A stretch of 64,000 nt of DNA from Canna indica. Its lineage: Eukaryota > Streptophyta > Magnoliopsida > Zingiberales > Cannaceae. Location: NCBI GenBank assembly GCA_034359265.1, contig CP136896.1:10695501-10759500 (forward strand), read 5' to 3'. Within the stretch, counting starts at the first letter, position 1. Each line of letters begins with the position of its first letter. The notes beneath the pieces are model-generated. The model did not search any database, was not told the origin of the DNA, and saw nothing but the letters and a program-made list of their open reading frames with translations. The translations under genes and the position numbers were made by a program. Positions 48,701-59,018 of the stretch are shown here, piece by piece.

Positions 48701-51536
48701 GGAACTGTGTGAACATTCTAAACATGAGCTTCAGCAAATTTACATTTCCCCTAAATCAAATGTTGTCAGATGCATTACAACAATCAAGCGTTAACTAAAA
48801 GCATCTCACAGAAAATTCTTACCAAGATTGGTCAAAATGTATGTGAGGATATCGAACAACCACAGGTTGGACTGGGAAGCTTGGAACAAATGCACCATGA
48901 CGAAATGAAATCAAGAATCTCCCATTTGTAGTGGTCCCCTCAGGAAATAGCATAACTCGTGGAAAGTCATTGGAAGAAGCCTTTCTCTGAATTCATGTCC
49001 TAGAAAGCACGTTTCTGTATCAAATAGCTAACAAATAAAATTTATTTTATTCCATGCTATCATCCAGATTTTTAGATTAATTTCTTCTGCCACCAATATA
49101 AACTGTTAAATGCTTGGAGTGCACACAATATGTTAAAAAAAACTATGACATCCAGAAGAATGGCATTTCATCAATATGCATTAACAAGTGATATCTGCAA
49201 TAGGATGCCATGATAACTCTATTGTCTCCTACATCTTTTATGCAATATCTAAGATGTGTAGTTGTGTACAGTTCACATCTAGAAGTCGTAATAATATGCT
49301 TTGTTGGCTTCCTGAATTTTTTAGGCTTTTTCTTCTGTCAACTAAGGTTTTCTAGCTCTCATTGTTCTACAAAAAGATAAGAAGCAAGCAAATGAGAAAT
49401 AGATGCTCCTACTCTTTAAGAAACATGGTCAAACTCATCATTGAGAATCTTATTCCATGCTGGATGGTACAGGCAGTATGTGCCCATTCAAGTCTAAACC
49501 TACACTTTATGGGGAGTGTACTAAACAATTAAGTCTGGATGTTTGTACCTCTAGGTATGGTTGATTTACCAAGTGGAACAGTAATATAATTTAAATGGAA
49601 GAAACATTATCATTTAGTGGAACAGTATAAGTATGATTGTAAAGATACAATTTTAGGAAAGAAATATTAGCCTTTAATCAAAAAGCCGACTGGCTTTATA
49701 CCTTTATTTCATGAACTGCAAGCTTTCTTGACTGAGGTGAGAACCTATCAACATATATAACCTAGAAGTATTGTAAAAGATATCAACATAAAGCAATTTA
49801 GTCAATTTAAATTGTACAGAATAGAAAAAATTAAAAAATTAATTAATATGAAGATATGTTTTAAGAAATAATTTTAGCTAAGAAAGAGATATGTCCACCT
49901 GCATTGCTCTAATAATAGTTCCAACGAAGGGTAAGGCATCATGTGATTCAGAGGCAACCATGGTTGGAAATAGTTCATAGAAAAAGAATATTGGCTCGAT
50001 GTATGAAACATGATTGCAAACAACTATAGGAGCAATCTCCCTTGAAGCAGGCCTTCCTTTTCGTTTAACCCAGTGATAGCTGATATGATAGCAGCCATAG
50101 AAGCAGGCATTTATAAGTCAAATAAAAAAGCTTGCATAAGATAGATGTGTGTGATAAGTTAGATAAAATCATCTCATTATCAAAGAGTTACTAAAAAGGG
50201 GGGGGCTAGATATCTGAAGAAATATTTCATGAAGCCTAAATCAAAAAGAATAATCACACAATTGATCAGAAAATATCATAGCTAGAGTAGTCTTGGTGCT
50301 TGATTAGAAATTTCAAATATTGAACTACCAGCAGTACATAACATAGCAACACAAACTCAACAGTCAACACCATTTGGGCATGTCCTACTTCCCGGGCTGA
50401 ACTAGAGTTTTACAGTAACTATGTGTGTAAACTGAGTAAGAAAACTGATTGAAACTTTACCTCATTTTATGCACAAATAACCATAATTTAAGCTCTCTCA
50501 CTTCTAATGTGAATGTAGCAACATTCAAGCATGCATTCTTTCACACTTGCACTCTAGTGTTAATGCACAAAGGTGATAACTTACATTGTTCTAACACCTG
50601 AACAATTTTCTTGAGTTCCCACATATAAAGAATACTACACAGAGAGACCTCTCTTCAAGAGTAATTGATGTGAAGCTACTAAAGAAATAGAGAGCTGAGG
50701 TAGTAAAATCAAATTGACAGAGAGGCCATGATCCTAAAAGAAAACGAATCTGATATACACCACAAACTTGGATATCCTAACATAAGAAAAGAAAAACTAT
50801 TTCAGTCCAAAAGATAAAGGGATCTGATTTTAAAGGGAAAAGATAAAGGAGACCTGACATATCACATATGCTTTTCAGGGGTTATTATTATTTTACCAAT
50901 TTCATGAGTATCTAGTAACTTGGTTCATTGACAGAGTTGCATCGAAATCATATAGTCCAGGATAATTATTCGTACCAGGAGACTGTAGTGAAGAAGAAAA
51001 CAAGACGAGGCCGCACAAAACTCACTTATCAAAGACAATATATCACTTAAGATGATTGTATGCATGTTGAAATTATGACGGAAATGATAGACAGATCAGA
51101 AAGATTACCCGAAAGAGAAGAGGATACAACGGCCGCAGAACCTGGTGATCCACATGGTGCGGCACCGCCACCGCGGCATGGGACTCTGCTTATCTTTCCA
51201 ACCATACAGCGCAACCACTGTCGCCAAGTAACCCACCGCAATCGCGATCCCAAAGAGCGCAAGCCGGGCGGCAGCGATCGGCAGGCAAAGGAGAATCTTG
51301 CACCACTCATAGAGCCCGGAGATCGACGGAGTGCGGTTACGAAAGGGGTCGACTGGGCTCACCGGCGGCAGCTCGAGCGGCGGCGCGCCCAGGAACGCGA
51401 AGGGGTTCTCGTACGGCGGCGCGGCCGCTGCCTCGCAAGTTCGGTCGACGAGGCCGTTCATGTCGACCGCCACGTCAAGGGCGCCAGCGGACGCGTCAAC
51501 GAGTGGGGCAGTGAGATCGCCGTTGGGTTCTGCCAT
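39738..51536 (-). CDS. LPEAT2: Lysophospholipid acyltransferase LPEAT2-like, with C-terminal EF-hand
   Basis: The family re-acylates lysophosphatidylethanolamine and other lysophospholipids in endomembranes. Fourteen coding exons from the ATG at 51536 downward: 51536-51109, 50079-49899, 49761-49702, 48986-48823, 48750-48687, 47300-47232, 46081-45986, 44529-44485, 43528-43458, 41293-41227, 40405-40355, 40193-40083, 40002-39955, 39875-39738. Introns are GT-AG and the total is 1593 nt (530 aa plus TAA). A hydrophobic segment lies at about 80-111. The PlsC domain has NHVSYIEP (165-172), an NHX4E form of the usual NHX4D motif, and FPEGTTTNGR (from 237). The C-terminal part has degenerate EF-hand-like stretches (near NPDSFGRVEI, LDLEKKGSITF) and one canonical loop, DSDGDGIISKDD (491-502). 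Exon 1 is GC-rich while the introns are AT-rich. MITEs and a LINE/SINE scrap sit in the introns. It looks intact; identity rests on overall layout and motifs. Confidence 0.93.
42189..42259 (-). mobile_element. Tiny poly(A)-tailed insertion with 14-bp duplication in an LPEAT2 intron
   Basis: CTGTCCTTGCATCT occurs at 42189-42202 and again at 42246-42259. Between them are a run of Ts and TGAGAAAGAAGCAATTG, about 43 bp. On the minus strand this is a short 3' tail ending in poly(A). That is the signature of a severely 5'-truncated LINE or a SINE copied by LINE machinery. Confidence 0.65.
46219..46920. mobile_element. hAT-type MITE with exact 8-bp duplication in LPEAT2 intron 6
   Basis: Begins CATGGTTTAAAA at 46219 and ends TTTTAAACCATG at 46920, perfect inverted partners. 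ATTTGGAC flanks both sides (46211-46218 and 46921-46928). The terminal zones are filled with CGGTACGG, CCCGGTAT and TACCGGGCGGTA motifs. The middle is a separate long inverted repeat. Confidence 0.85.
46436..46756. repeat. 117-bp near-perfect inverted repeat with 87-bp spacer
   Basis: Arm 46436-46552 and arm 46640-46756 are reverse complements with two mismatches. The inner ends read GGGCGACAC / GTGTCGCCC. It lies inside the hAT MITE and would be transcribed with the LPEAT2 pre-mRNA. The arms are far less diverged than the other inverted repeats in the window. Confidence 0.85.
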
Positions 51537-51720
51537 GGAAGAAGGACAAGGATCTCGAGGAACGGAGGGGAGGCGGATGGGAAGTCGGCGAATGGGCAAC
51601 CACTGACCACCAAAATAAGAAAGGTGGCAAGGACTAAGGAATAAGAAAGGTCGAAGGAAATGGGAAAAGGCGGAGATCAGCTGTTCTAAGACAAACAGGG
51701 GCCACGAATTTTTGCCCCCA
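51537..51720 (-). promoter_or_regulatory. 5' flank of LPEAT2
   Basis: About 180 bp of moderately GC-rich DNA precede the ATG on the minus strand before a MITE remnant begins. No TATA box is evident. Open frames extending through the ATG here (51105-51989) are upstream read-through, not a longer protein. Confidence 0.3.
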
Positions 51721-51799
51721 CGCGGAGTTGGATCGCATATGTCATTTTGCAAAACCCGCCAAATTAGTAAAAGTTTAGTTCTGTTTCCTGCGTCGCTAT

Positions 51800-52245
51800 T
51801 AGACAGGCGAGATGGACCCCAAGTATGGTTTTGTTTATCGGGATGGGACAAGGAAGTTCTGCTCGGGAACTTCCTGTCTCGTTCAAGACAGGGATGAACT
51901 CGGGACGGGACATACCAAATCTTGGCCCGTCCCGTCCCGATTTCGATTTTGATTCGGGATGCATATTTGTGTCCCGGCCCCAGTCCCAAATACGAAGCAT
52001 TCCGATTTTATTAATATTATTTTTTTATAAAATAAAAATAATATCTTCATTAAAATAATTAATTTTTATTCCAAAAAAATAATTTTATATATTTAATATT
52101 ACTTATATTATAAATCGGGCCGGGACGGGACAATCCAGATTTTTTTGTATCGTTCCGATCTCATCCCGATTTTGAACCGGGACGGGATTTATCCCGACTT
52201 TTTGGGTCGGGCCGGACCGAGACGTCCCGACCCGTGCTCACCCCT
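51800..52245. mobile_element. hAT-like MITE rich in GGGACGGGAC / GTCCCGTCCC
   Basis: CGGGACGGGAC motifs fill both ends around an AT-rich middle. The right end reads GTGCTCACCCCTAG near 52245. GACATACCAAATC and ATGCATATTTG are shared with the remnant at 17.2 kb. The left terminus is degraded and I found no duplication. Confidence 0.6.
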
Positions 52246-52259
52246 AGCGAAAAGTATGA

Positions 52260-52720
52260 ATTAGACCGGTGAAGTAGTAGTGTAGGATGAGTTTTAAAAA
52301 AAATCAAAATTTAAATTAACCGAAAAATTGATCTGAAATAGAACCAACTTTTTTGGTTAATCGTTCCGACGATTTCAATTTCGTTTTTTTATTTTTCAAA
52401 TTTTTAATTTTTAGTTTTTGATTTCGATTTTTGAATACTAGTTCATATATAATATTTTAATTTTATATTCTAATTTTTTAATATCTTTTTCTCTAAAATT
52501 TATATAAAGCAATACATAGATGTATACTTAAATTATATTTTATTCTTCAATATTTAATTAATTATATGTTTTTTAAAATATGTATAAATATTTAAAATCA
52601 TAAAAATTGAAATCAAAATATCAATTAATCGAAGTTAATAAACTGATTTATGATTAATGATTTTGAAAATTCTAACTGATTCAAAAAATTAGTAATGGAG
52701 TCCATGCTCACCCTTATTGT
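52260..52720. mobile_element. Probable decayed MITE with GGTTAATCG / CGATTAA motifs
   Basis: AAATTAACCGAAAAATTGAT, GGTTAATCGTTCC and TCAATTAATCGAAG repeat around an AT-rich core, and the end reads CCATGCTCACCCTTA. The layout and end resemble the neighbouring hAT-type elements. Boundaries are uncertain. Confidence 0.4.
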
Positions 52721-52871
52721 GTAGAGTTAAACGTTTGATGTTATCTACACACTTTTGAAAAATCCAACAAAATCGAAAAGGCTCTGCTTTTTCTCACACG
52801 CATTTTTAAAACCTTGAGATTTTTGTATTTTTCTATATTTACCACGTCAAATTACCTATTATGTATCATGA

Positions 52872-52981
52872 AAAAAATATTATTATTTTTCGCTTCATAT
52901 GTTTGTGCACAAGAGGCTGATGAGGGAAAAAATATTATTATTTTTCGCTTCATATGTTTGTGCACAAGAGGCTGATGAGGG
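52872..52981. repeat. Exact 55-bp tandem duplication
   Basis: Two identical 55-bp copies, 52872-52926 and 52927-52981, each ending GAGGCTGATGAGGG. No mismatch, so the event is recent or recently homogenised. Confidence 0.9.
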
Positions 52982-52989
52982 TTATTTTT

Positions 52990-53437
52990 GTCTTCCTACA
53001 TCAATGAGTGAATAATCGTGGAGCGCGTCTCAAACAAGACGTGGAATCCTTGCGCACTAACATGTACGCGGGCAGTGGACTTACCGCATACGTTATTTTG
53101 AATGCGGACGTACTTGATGCGTTCAGATCCGGCCGGCTATTTTATTGAAGGCGTGGAAATGGTGCACGAAAGGCGGGTTACAGATTTGGAGTTGGACCAA
53201 CGACAATATTTTATCGACTATTACATACCCACATGACTATTTGTCGACAATCCAGTGCGTCCAACAATCAAAGTAGCGTCATGATTGGGGCACCGGAAGA
53301 TGATACAGCACCGATGAGTTTTCTTTCTTTGACCAAATTAATCCGTGTCGGCCAGGTGGACAAATCCTGTAAAATGGCAAAAGTACCCGCATAATTTCCT
53401 CTTTTTTCCATCATGGCCACCGATTTATTGCTTTTCC

Positions 53438-53474
<37 letters not shown>

Positions 53475-54080
53475 CTTGTTGAATACTAATATTAGTTTAG
53501 ATAAAAAAAGATTATTATTAATAATTATTTTAATCTCAACAAGATGACCAAAATAGAAATATGCTCTTTCAAATTAAGCAAGTGGAACTAATTAATTTCC
53601 TGAAATTCCTTAAATTTTCTTAGATAACAAATGCAGAAAATTGAAGTCATTATTATTTATGTTATTTTACAAAAACATAATTAATACTGAACATTGCACT
53701 ATTGCAGATATTGTTTCACAAAATTAAGTAAATATTATTTCAAGAAATAGAATATTGAACATTGCATAGGAGATTGCCCACTCCTGTACGGCAAAAAAAA
53801 AAGAAATTTTTTAATATATCATGATCAAAATTGATCTTAAAAAAATTTATGATAAATTATCTTGGAACGTTATTCTCGTCGTACTTAAGGCTCACACTTT
53901 TCTCAAAAAATCCATTACTTGAATTTACTCTTATTTGACCTGCTTAATTAATAGTAGACTTTTCCTATTTTTCATTTCTTAGCGTGGGGTGTGACCCTCT
54001 CTCATTATGTTACTTGTACGTTCCTACTGCACAATTTCTGTCCTGCTTGATCAACCGGTTCACCTTGACCAACTAAAACC
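52990..54080. other. Intergenic DNA, no gene recognised
   Basis: Apart from a (TAA)n run at 53439-53474, I see no open frame with a motif, terminal repeat or RNA gene. 53.05-53.40 kb is less AT-rich than its surroundings but has no recognisable coding block. Confidence 0.35.
53439..53474. repeat. (TAA)n microsatellite
   Basis: About twelve TAA units in a row. Confidence 0.9.
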
Positions 54081-54085
54081 TTTTA

Positions 54086-54700
54086 AGATTCGTAATATAG
54101 TGAATCTTATCATTTAATTGCTGACATAATTTTACATAAGTGTATCAGATCAAAATTAAATATAAAATATAAAAAAAAATTATCCACCGCACATCGACGT
54201 GCCACGTCAGTGGATGTCATGTAAATATTTACATGCAAGTAACTACATCGAATAACATTCAGAAATGATGTAATGTAATTATAAACTTGAGCAGATAACA
54301 TTCAGAAATGATACAGTGTTTAATGTTACTGATGCAATTTTTGATGTTTACTGCATCTGGTATACTATATACTGATGTAGAAATAAGCATCGTATGAGTA
54401 TACTAGGTGCAGTTAATAATATTATATCTGAAGTTCTAAAAATAAATTGAATGATTTGATGTAGAAAATCAGGTAACTTAATAAGTTTATATCAAAACAA
54501 ATATTATTTCTACATGACATCCACTGATATGGCAGTAGATAATTTTTTTTTTCTTCATATTTTATATTTTCTGGTACACATGCAAAATCACGTCAGCAAT
54601 CAAACGACAAGATTCACAGTGACTTAACGATGGGATATTATTGCAACGAATTAAAAATTGAAGTATAAAATTGATACAATCAAAAGTTCGAAACATATAG
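54086..54700. mobile_element. Non-autonomous TIR element (MULE-like)
   Basis: The left arm (GTGAATCTTATC, TTGCTGACATAATTTTACAT, TCAGTGGATGTCATGTA) and right arm (TACATGACATCCACTGA, ATGCAAAATCACGTCAGCAA, GACAAGATTCAC) are inverted copies of about 150 bp around a 260-bp core. A diverged second copy of the right arm follows at 54765-54960. The exact ends and target duplication were not found. Confidence 0.55.
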
Positions 54701-54764
54701 TATAATATTGATGTGTATTTTTAACATTATTTATTCAGATTTAGATTTGTTACTGACGCGACAA

Positions 54765-54960
54765 TGGATATTTTTTTTTCTTCATATTTTATATTTTTTA
54801 GTACATGTATGCAAAGTTACATCAGCAATCAAACGACAAGATTCATGATGATTTGACGATGAAATATTATTGAAATGAATTAAAAATTAGAATATAAAAT
54901 CTAATACAATCGAAGGTTTGAATTAAAATTGAGAATACCGTTAAAATTCAAATATATAGT
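54765..54960. repeat. Second copy of the right arm of the preceding TIR element
   Basis: TTCTTCATATTTTATATTTT, CATCAGCAATCAAACGACAA and GATTCATGATGATTTGACGA match 54.55-54.68 kb in the same orientation. It is probably a partial duplication or a decayed sister element. Confidence 0.6.
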
Positions 54961-56495
54961 ATAATTAATTTTAAAAAAAAAACATCAATAATTAAACCAC
55001 TACCATCCCTACGTAGACACGATAATTACAAGTCAGTCCACAACAATAATGATAAAAAGAAAGAGTTGGTTTTCTTGATACTTTTAGTGAAAATAAAAGA
55101 GCCAAATGAGAAAAGGTTAGTAGCAGAGGTCTTTTCAAACATCTGCCCCAGATATAAATAGATGATGCGCAATGGTGTCTTCAAATACAATATTAATGAC
55201 CTGCCATTGACAAGTACAGCTGGTGATATCGCAGCAAAATATTTGAGTGACTTGTGCAGTCATAAATTGATGCAACAAGGCCAGCTATTATTCCCTTTTT
55301 CTTTGTACATTAATGTACTATTGTACTATGTTCAGAAATCAGAACTAAACATTAAAAATGGACAAAAACTGGAACAGAAAAAAAACGACTTGGTATCCTA
55401 AATAAGTAAATATCCTCGTATACATGTTATTTTAATAAATCAAAAAATTACTTAATATTTTATTTTAATAAAATAACACACGAGATACAAAATAATATTT
55501 TTTTAACTTCTCTTTTTTCTCTCTTATTTTCCATGTGTCTTGTGCACGCACTATTATTATCAATCTCTATCCATAAAAAATATCTGGCTCTTTTTTCTTA
55601 TTCTCTGTCGCCCCTATATCTCGAGGACCTCCAAAAAATTTCCCCTCGAGAGAAAAATATTGAAAAAAAATTTTGAAGTATTTTTTTAACTCGGATCTAA
55701 TAAGAGAATAATGGCTAGAATGAAGGGGAATGTGCAAAGAGGTGAATGTCGATGCTGTCTGAACATAAATAAATTTTTTTTATGTTCAACAAACAACATA
55801 AGAGGAATATGTAGACTACATTATTAAAATTAATTTTAATTTTAGTTATTTTTATAATTTTAATTGTTGTCAATTCAAAATTTTTAAGTCTGAATTTGGT
55901 AAATTATTATTCTGTATAAGTACATAACTTGTGGGGTGGCAACTGGCAATTAATAATTTGACCACATTAATTGGAGACCCGTAGCAGTAAGCGTTAGTGG
56001 ACCAGGGCTCCAAGAGAATCCAGCATCTTCATGTAAGTACTGATACCTCAGCAATTTATATGAGTGCTGATACTTTGTTGGGGTGACAATTAATACTTTG
56101 AGCCTGAAGGCTGAAGCAGTAATTGTTAGTGGACCAGACTCCTAATAACTCCACTATATCTTGCCTGTACTGGACCAGACTAAATACTTTTTTTTGGCAA
56201 AAGAAAAAGTGTAGTGGACCCTATTTTTAGGAGGAAAGCTTGTGCAACATCCCATCTCATCTCTAGAAATGGTTAGTGACTGGACTGGACTGCACAAGTT
56301 CATCACTGGACATGCACAAGTTCATCACTGGACATTATCCTCAGCATTGGGATTTTTTGTTGAACTAGTTTCAATGGAGAGCTCATTTTAGTTAAACCAA
56401 CTCTTGGTCAGCAAATTTAAAGTTGATATATCATATATGCACTTAATTATTCAGCAAGCATAAAGAGGAGGTTGGCTAGATCCAAGGAGGTGATA
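54961..56495. other. AT-rich intergenic DNA, no supported gene
   Basis: A 79-codon plus-strand frame at 55162-55401 has no recognisable motif. A short direct repeat (CACAAGTTCATCACTGGACA twice) lies at 56.29-56.34 kb. Nothing else can be supported. Confidence 0.35.
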
Positions 56496-56872
56496 TTAAT
56501 ATTTAGATTAATTTTTATTTTAAAATTTTGAAATTACGTAAATTAGGTTCTCAAATTTAATAGGATTATTTGATGTATCTAGTTTAAATTATGATCTTTT
56601 TCACACATCTAATTTATTCTTTTATTTGTATCAATTACATTCCAAAATATCGAATTGATATCAATTTTAGCTCGACGTCAGATGCCCGTCAATACCACAA
56701 TTAGTTGATGACGTGATATTTGACTCAGCATATTAAAAAATAATATTTTATTACTCACGTTGTCACATCAATATTTAATTATTTATATTTTAAAATAATT
56801 TTTTTAACTTACAGCTCTAATCCAAATCATCGATTAAAATATTTTTTTTTTTTTAAAAAGCCCCTTCTCCCT

Positions 56873-57400
56873 ATGAATCCCCATCGATTAAACCACCGAG
56901 CCAAACTGATAGCCCTTTCTCTCCTCCTTCCCCTCTTGGCTGCTCCCCTCGCCTTCCTTGTCCGCTCGCGCAGCGCGCGCATCCCCGTCAAGGACCGCCA
57001 CGTCTTCATCTCGGGCGGATCCAGCGGCATCGGCCTCGCCCTTGCCCGCCAAGCCACCGTCGAGGGCGCCCGCGTCTCCATCCTCGCCCGCAGCGCCGCG
57101 CGCCTCCAGGAAGCCCGCGACTCCATCCGCCTGGCCACCGGCGCAGTTGTGGCTATATTCAGTGCCGACGTTCTGCACACGGACGCCGTCGCCAAGGCAG
57201 TGGAGGCGACCAGAGTGATCGACATGCTGGTGTGCAACCACGTCGTGTTCAAGCCGCAGGAGCTGGAGAAGCGGGAGTCGGAGGAGGTGCGACTCATGGT
57301 GGAGGTGAACGTGATGGACACCTTCCACCTCATCAACGCTACGTTGCTGTCCATGAAACAGAGGACCAAGGCCACGGGCCTCCCTGCTTTCATCGGATTG
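56873..57400 (+). pseudogene. 3-ketodihydrosphingosine reductase (TSC10/KDSR-type) N-terminal fragment
   Basis: The frame from ATG 56873 shows a hydrophobic N-terminal segment (LIALSLLLPLLAAPLAFLV). Then come KDRHVFISGGSSGIGLALAR (the glycine-rich NADPH-binding motif of short-chain dehydrogenases), DMLVCNHVVFKPQELEK, MVEVNVMDTFHLINATLLSM and RTKATGLPAFIG. This is the order in the enzyme that reduces 3-ketosphinganine in sphingolipid synthesis in the endoplasmic reticulum. Similarity stops near 57400, before the catalytic YxxxK. The open frame goes on to 57502 through unrelated captured DNA. The fragment is GC-rich and shows no intron. It cannot make an active reductase. It lies inside the outer Pack-MULE. 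Confidence 0.8.
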
Positions 57401-57446
57401 GTGGAGCATGCACGCCTGCATGCACGCGGCGTAGAGCTTCTGGTTC

Positions 57447-57615
57447 GTGCAAGAGCTTACAATCAAGGATCAAGAAGGGACACTGTGGTGGCATGCACAT
57501 AGCTCCTGGCTTAGAGCCACTGTCCATGGAGCTCTCATCGTCTATCCTAAACCGGGCTCCTCCTATGATCCCTTCCCCAAGCCAGAGAGAGAATACCCTG
57601 TTGTTCTTGGTATTT
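57447..57615 (+). pseudogene. Laccase (multicopper oxidase) exon fragment
   Basis: In a frame different from the reductase fragment the sequence reads [39 protein letters not shown] and [24 protein letters not shown] is the copper-ligand region of the first cupredoxin domain of plant laccases, which oxidise monolignols in the cell wall. Only about 45 residues are present. It joins the reductase piece within about 50 bp, so this is a secondary fusion. The CTTCTGGTTCGTGCAAGAGC just upstream recurs at 57947. Confidence 0.8.
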
Positions 57616-57619
57616 ACCA

Positions 57620-58080
57620 ACTATATTTCTCTTCTATATGTTCTATTCACCTTTTAGGAGCACAGTATATATAATAAATAATCGAAAATAATTTCGTGAA
57701 GTAAACATTTATCTTCTTCATAGTTATCTTACTGTTTGATTTGAAGGAAAATGACTCAGTATGTATATATATTAAGAATACTATGATTTGTATGATAAAA
57801 GAAGAAATCATGATAATTTCATTTTCTTTCAAAGCAAACGATGTCATAAATAATACCATGTGGTAGTATATGTATCAGGCCTGGATGCATGCTAACATAA
57901 GCTTCTTTATTGGCATCTTGCATAACTTTATAATAACTCAGGTTTCTTCTGGTTCGTGCAAGAGCTTCTGCCCCGCGTGCATGCTCAACCAATCCGACGT
58001 TAACTGAGCACTTCCTGGTTCAAGAGTAAACATAGTCTTCCAGCCCCGGGGCGGGAGCACTGCTATGAGGCCAATCCGAC
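57620..58080. other. Pack-MULE filler with rearranged scraps
   Basis: AT-rich sequence to about 57.94 kb, then scraps of the captured pieces. TTCTGGTTCGTGCAAGAGC repeats 57438. GCATGCTCAACCAATCCGA is close to the reverse complement of 57394-57414. CCAATCCGACGTTAACTGAG occurs twice (near 57989 and 58071). Confidence 0.6.
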
Positions 58081-58082
58081 GT

Positions 58083-58485
58083 TAACTGAGCATGAGCGAA
58101 AGAGGCTGTGTCGGGTGATGGACTGCTAGAAGCTCTCCATCGACGCCCGCATGCACGCGGCGCAAAACAAATGCCTTCCGCTGGGATCAAGAGATCGTAC
58201 AGCTCCATCAATCTCTGCACCAAATCCACATCGTACAACGTCTCGCTCTTGTGAAACAAAGGGATCAAGAGATCCGACAGAGAGGCTTGCTCCAACTGCA
58301 TTCCCACTCTCTTCTCCAGCTTCGTCACCAGCGCCGGCACCACCTTCAGCATGTCCGCCAACCGCAGCAATCGGAGAAGGAAGCTGCAAGAGACACAGTC
58401 CTTCTGTGGCGGAGAACAAACGCCTTCCGCTGCGCGTGGTGGTGCAGGTGCTCTTCTCCGAGCAAGTGAAGATCAGCAACGCACC
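58083..58485. pseudogene. NPH3-domain gene fragments, middle piece inverted
   Basis: Three pieces of the same conserved region lie side by side. Plus strand 58084-58183: LTEHERKRLCRVMDC, a TAG stop, then KLSIDARMHAAQNKCLPL. Minus strand about 58386-58184: SFLLRLLRLADMLKVVPAL, LEKRVGMQLEQASLSDLL and SETLYDVDLVQRLMEL, which in NPH3 proteins come before the first piece. Plus strand from 58415: NKRLPLRVVVQVLFSEQVK, which continues the first piece. NPH3 proteins are BTB-linked adaptors of phototropin signalling and CUL3 ubiquitin ligases. The inverted piece is bracketed by direct copies of AACAAAYGCCTTCCGCTG (58166-58183 and 58415-58432). Not functional. Confidence 0.8.
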
Positions 58486-58613
58486 CGGCGCCTCCTGCAT
58501 CTGGACTGCCACCGCGATCAACGAAAGGAGAGACAACATATTCGACGGACTGCCACTGGTATTGGAGGGTAAGCTTAAAAAGGTTTTTTTTATTAAAAAA
58601 ATAGATAATTAAA

Positions 58614-58985
58614 GGGAAAATACCTAAATATAGCACGTAATTTAGATTTTTTTTTTCAATTGTGGCTCGTAGTTTACTTTGTCTCAATTGTGTATACATA
58701 CTAAGACATTTGTTTCAATTGTGGCATGCCGTTTAATTTCTGTCGGACGCTCCATTAAGCTGATGACGTGGCATGCTAACATGTATAAAATACTATTTTT
58801 TATTATGTTATTAATCCAATTGCCATTTTTTAATATTACAGAATGGTCCCACCTCTCTCTCTCTCTCTCACACACACACTCTCCCACCATCTTCTTCTTT
58901 CGCCGTCATCTCCTCCACCATAACCTCCTCCTTCTTCTTCTTCTTCTCTCTCACCAACCCGCCACAGCCACCTGCACCCGGCCAC

Positions 58986-59018
<33 letters not shown>

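Noticed and set aside
51060..51644. 194-codon plus-strand frame opposite LPEAT2 exon 1.
   Set aside because: Antisense shadow of a GC-rich coding exon; no motif.
51105..51989. A 294-codon minus-strand frame extending upstream of the LPEAT2 ATG.
   Set aside because: The part above 51536 lies in MITE and promoter sequence; MAEPNGDL at 51536 is the natural start, and the frame runs through the splice donor at the other end.
55162..55401. 79-codon plus-strand frame as a small gene.
   Set aside because: No recognisable motif, no promoter or splice context, in AT-rich intergenic DNA.
56827..57466. Long minus-strand frames opposite the reductase fragment.
   Set aside because: Shadows caused by high GC; the plus strand carries the recognisable dehydrogenase motif.
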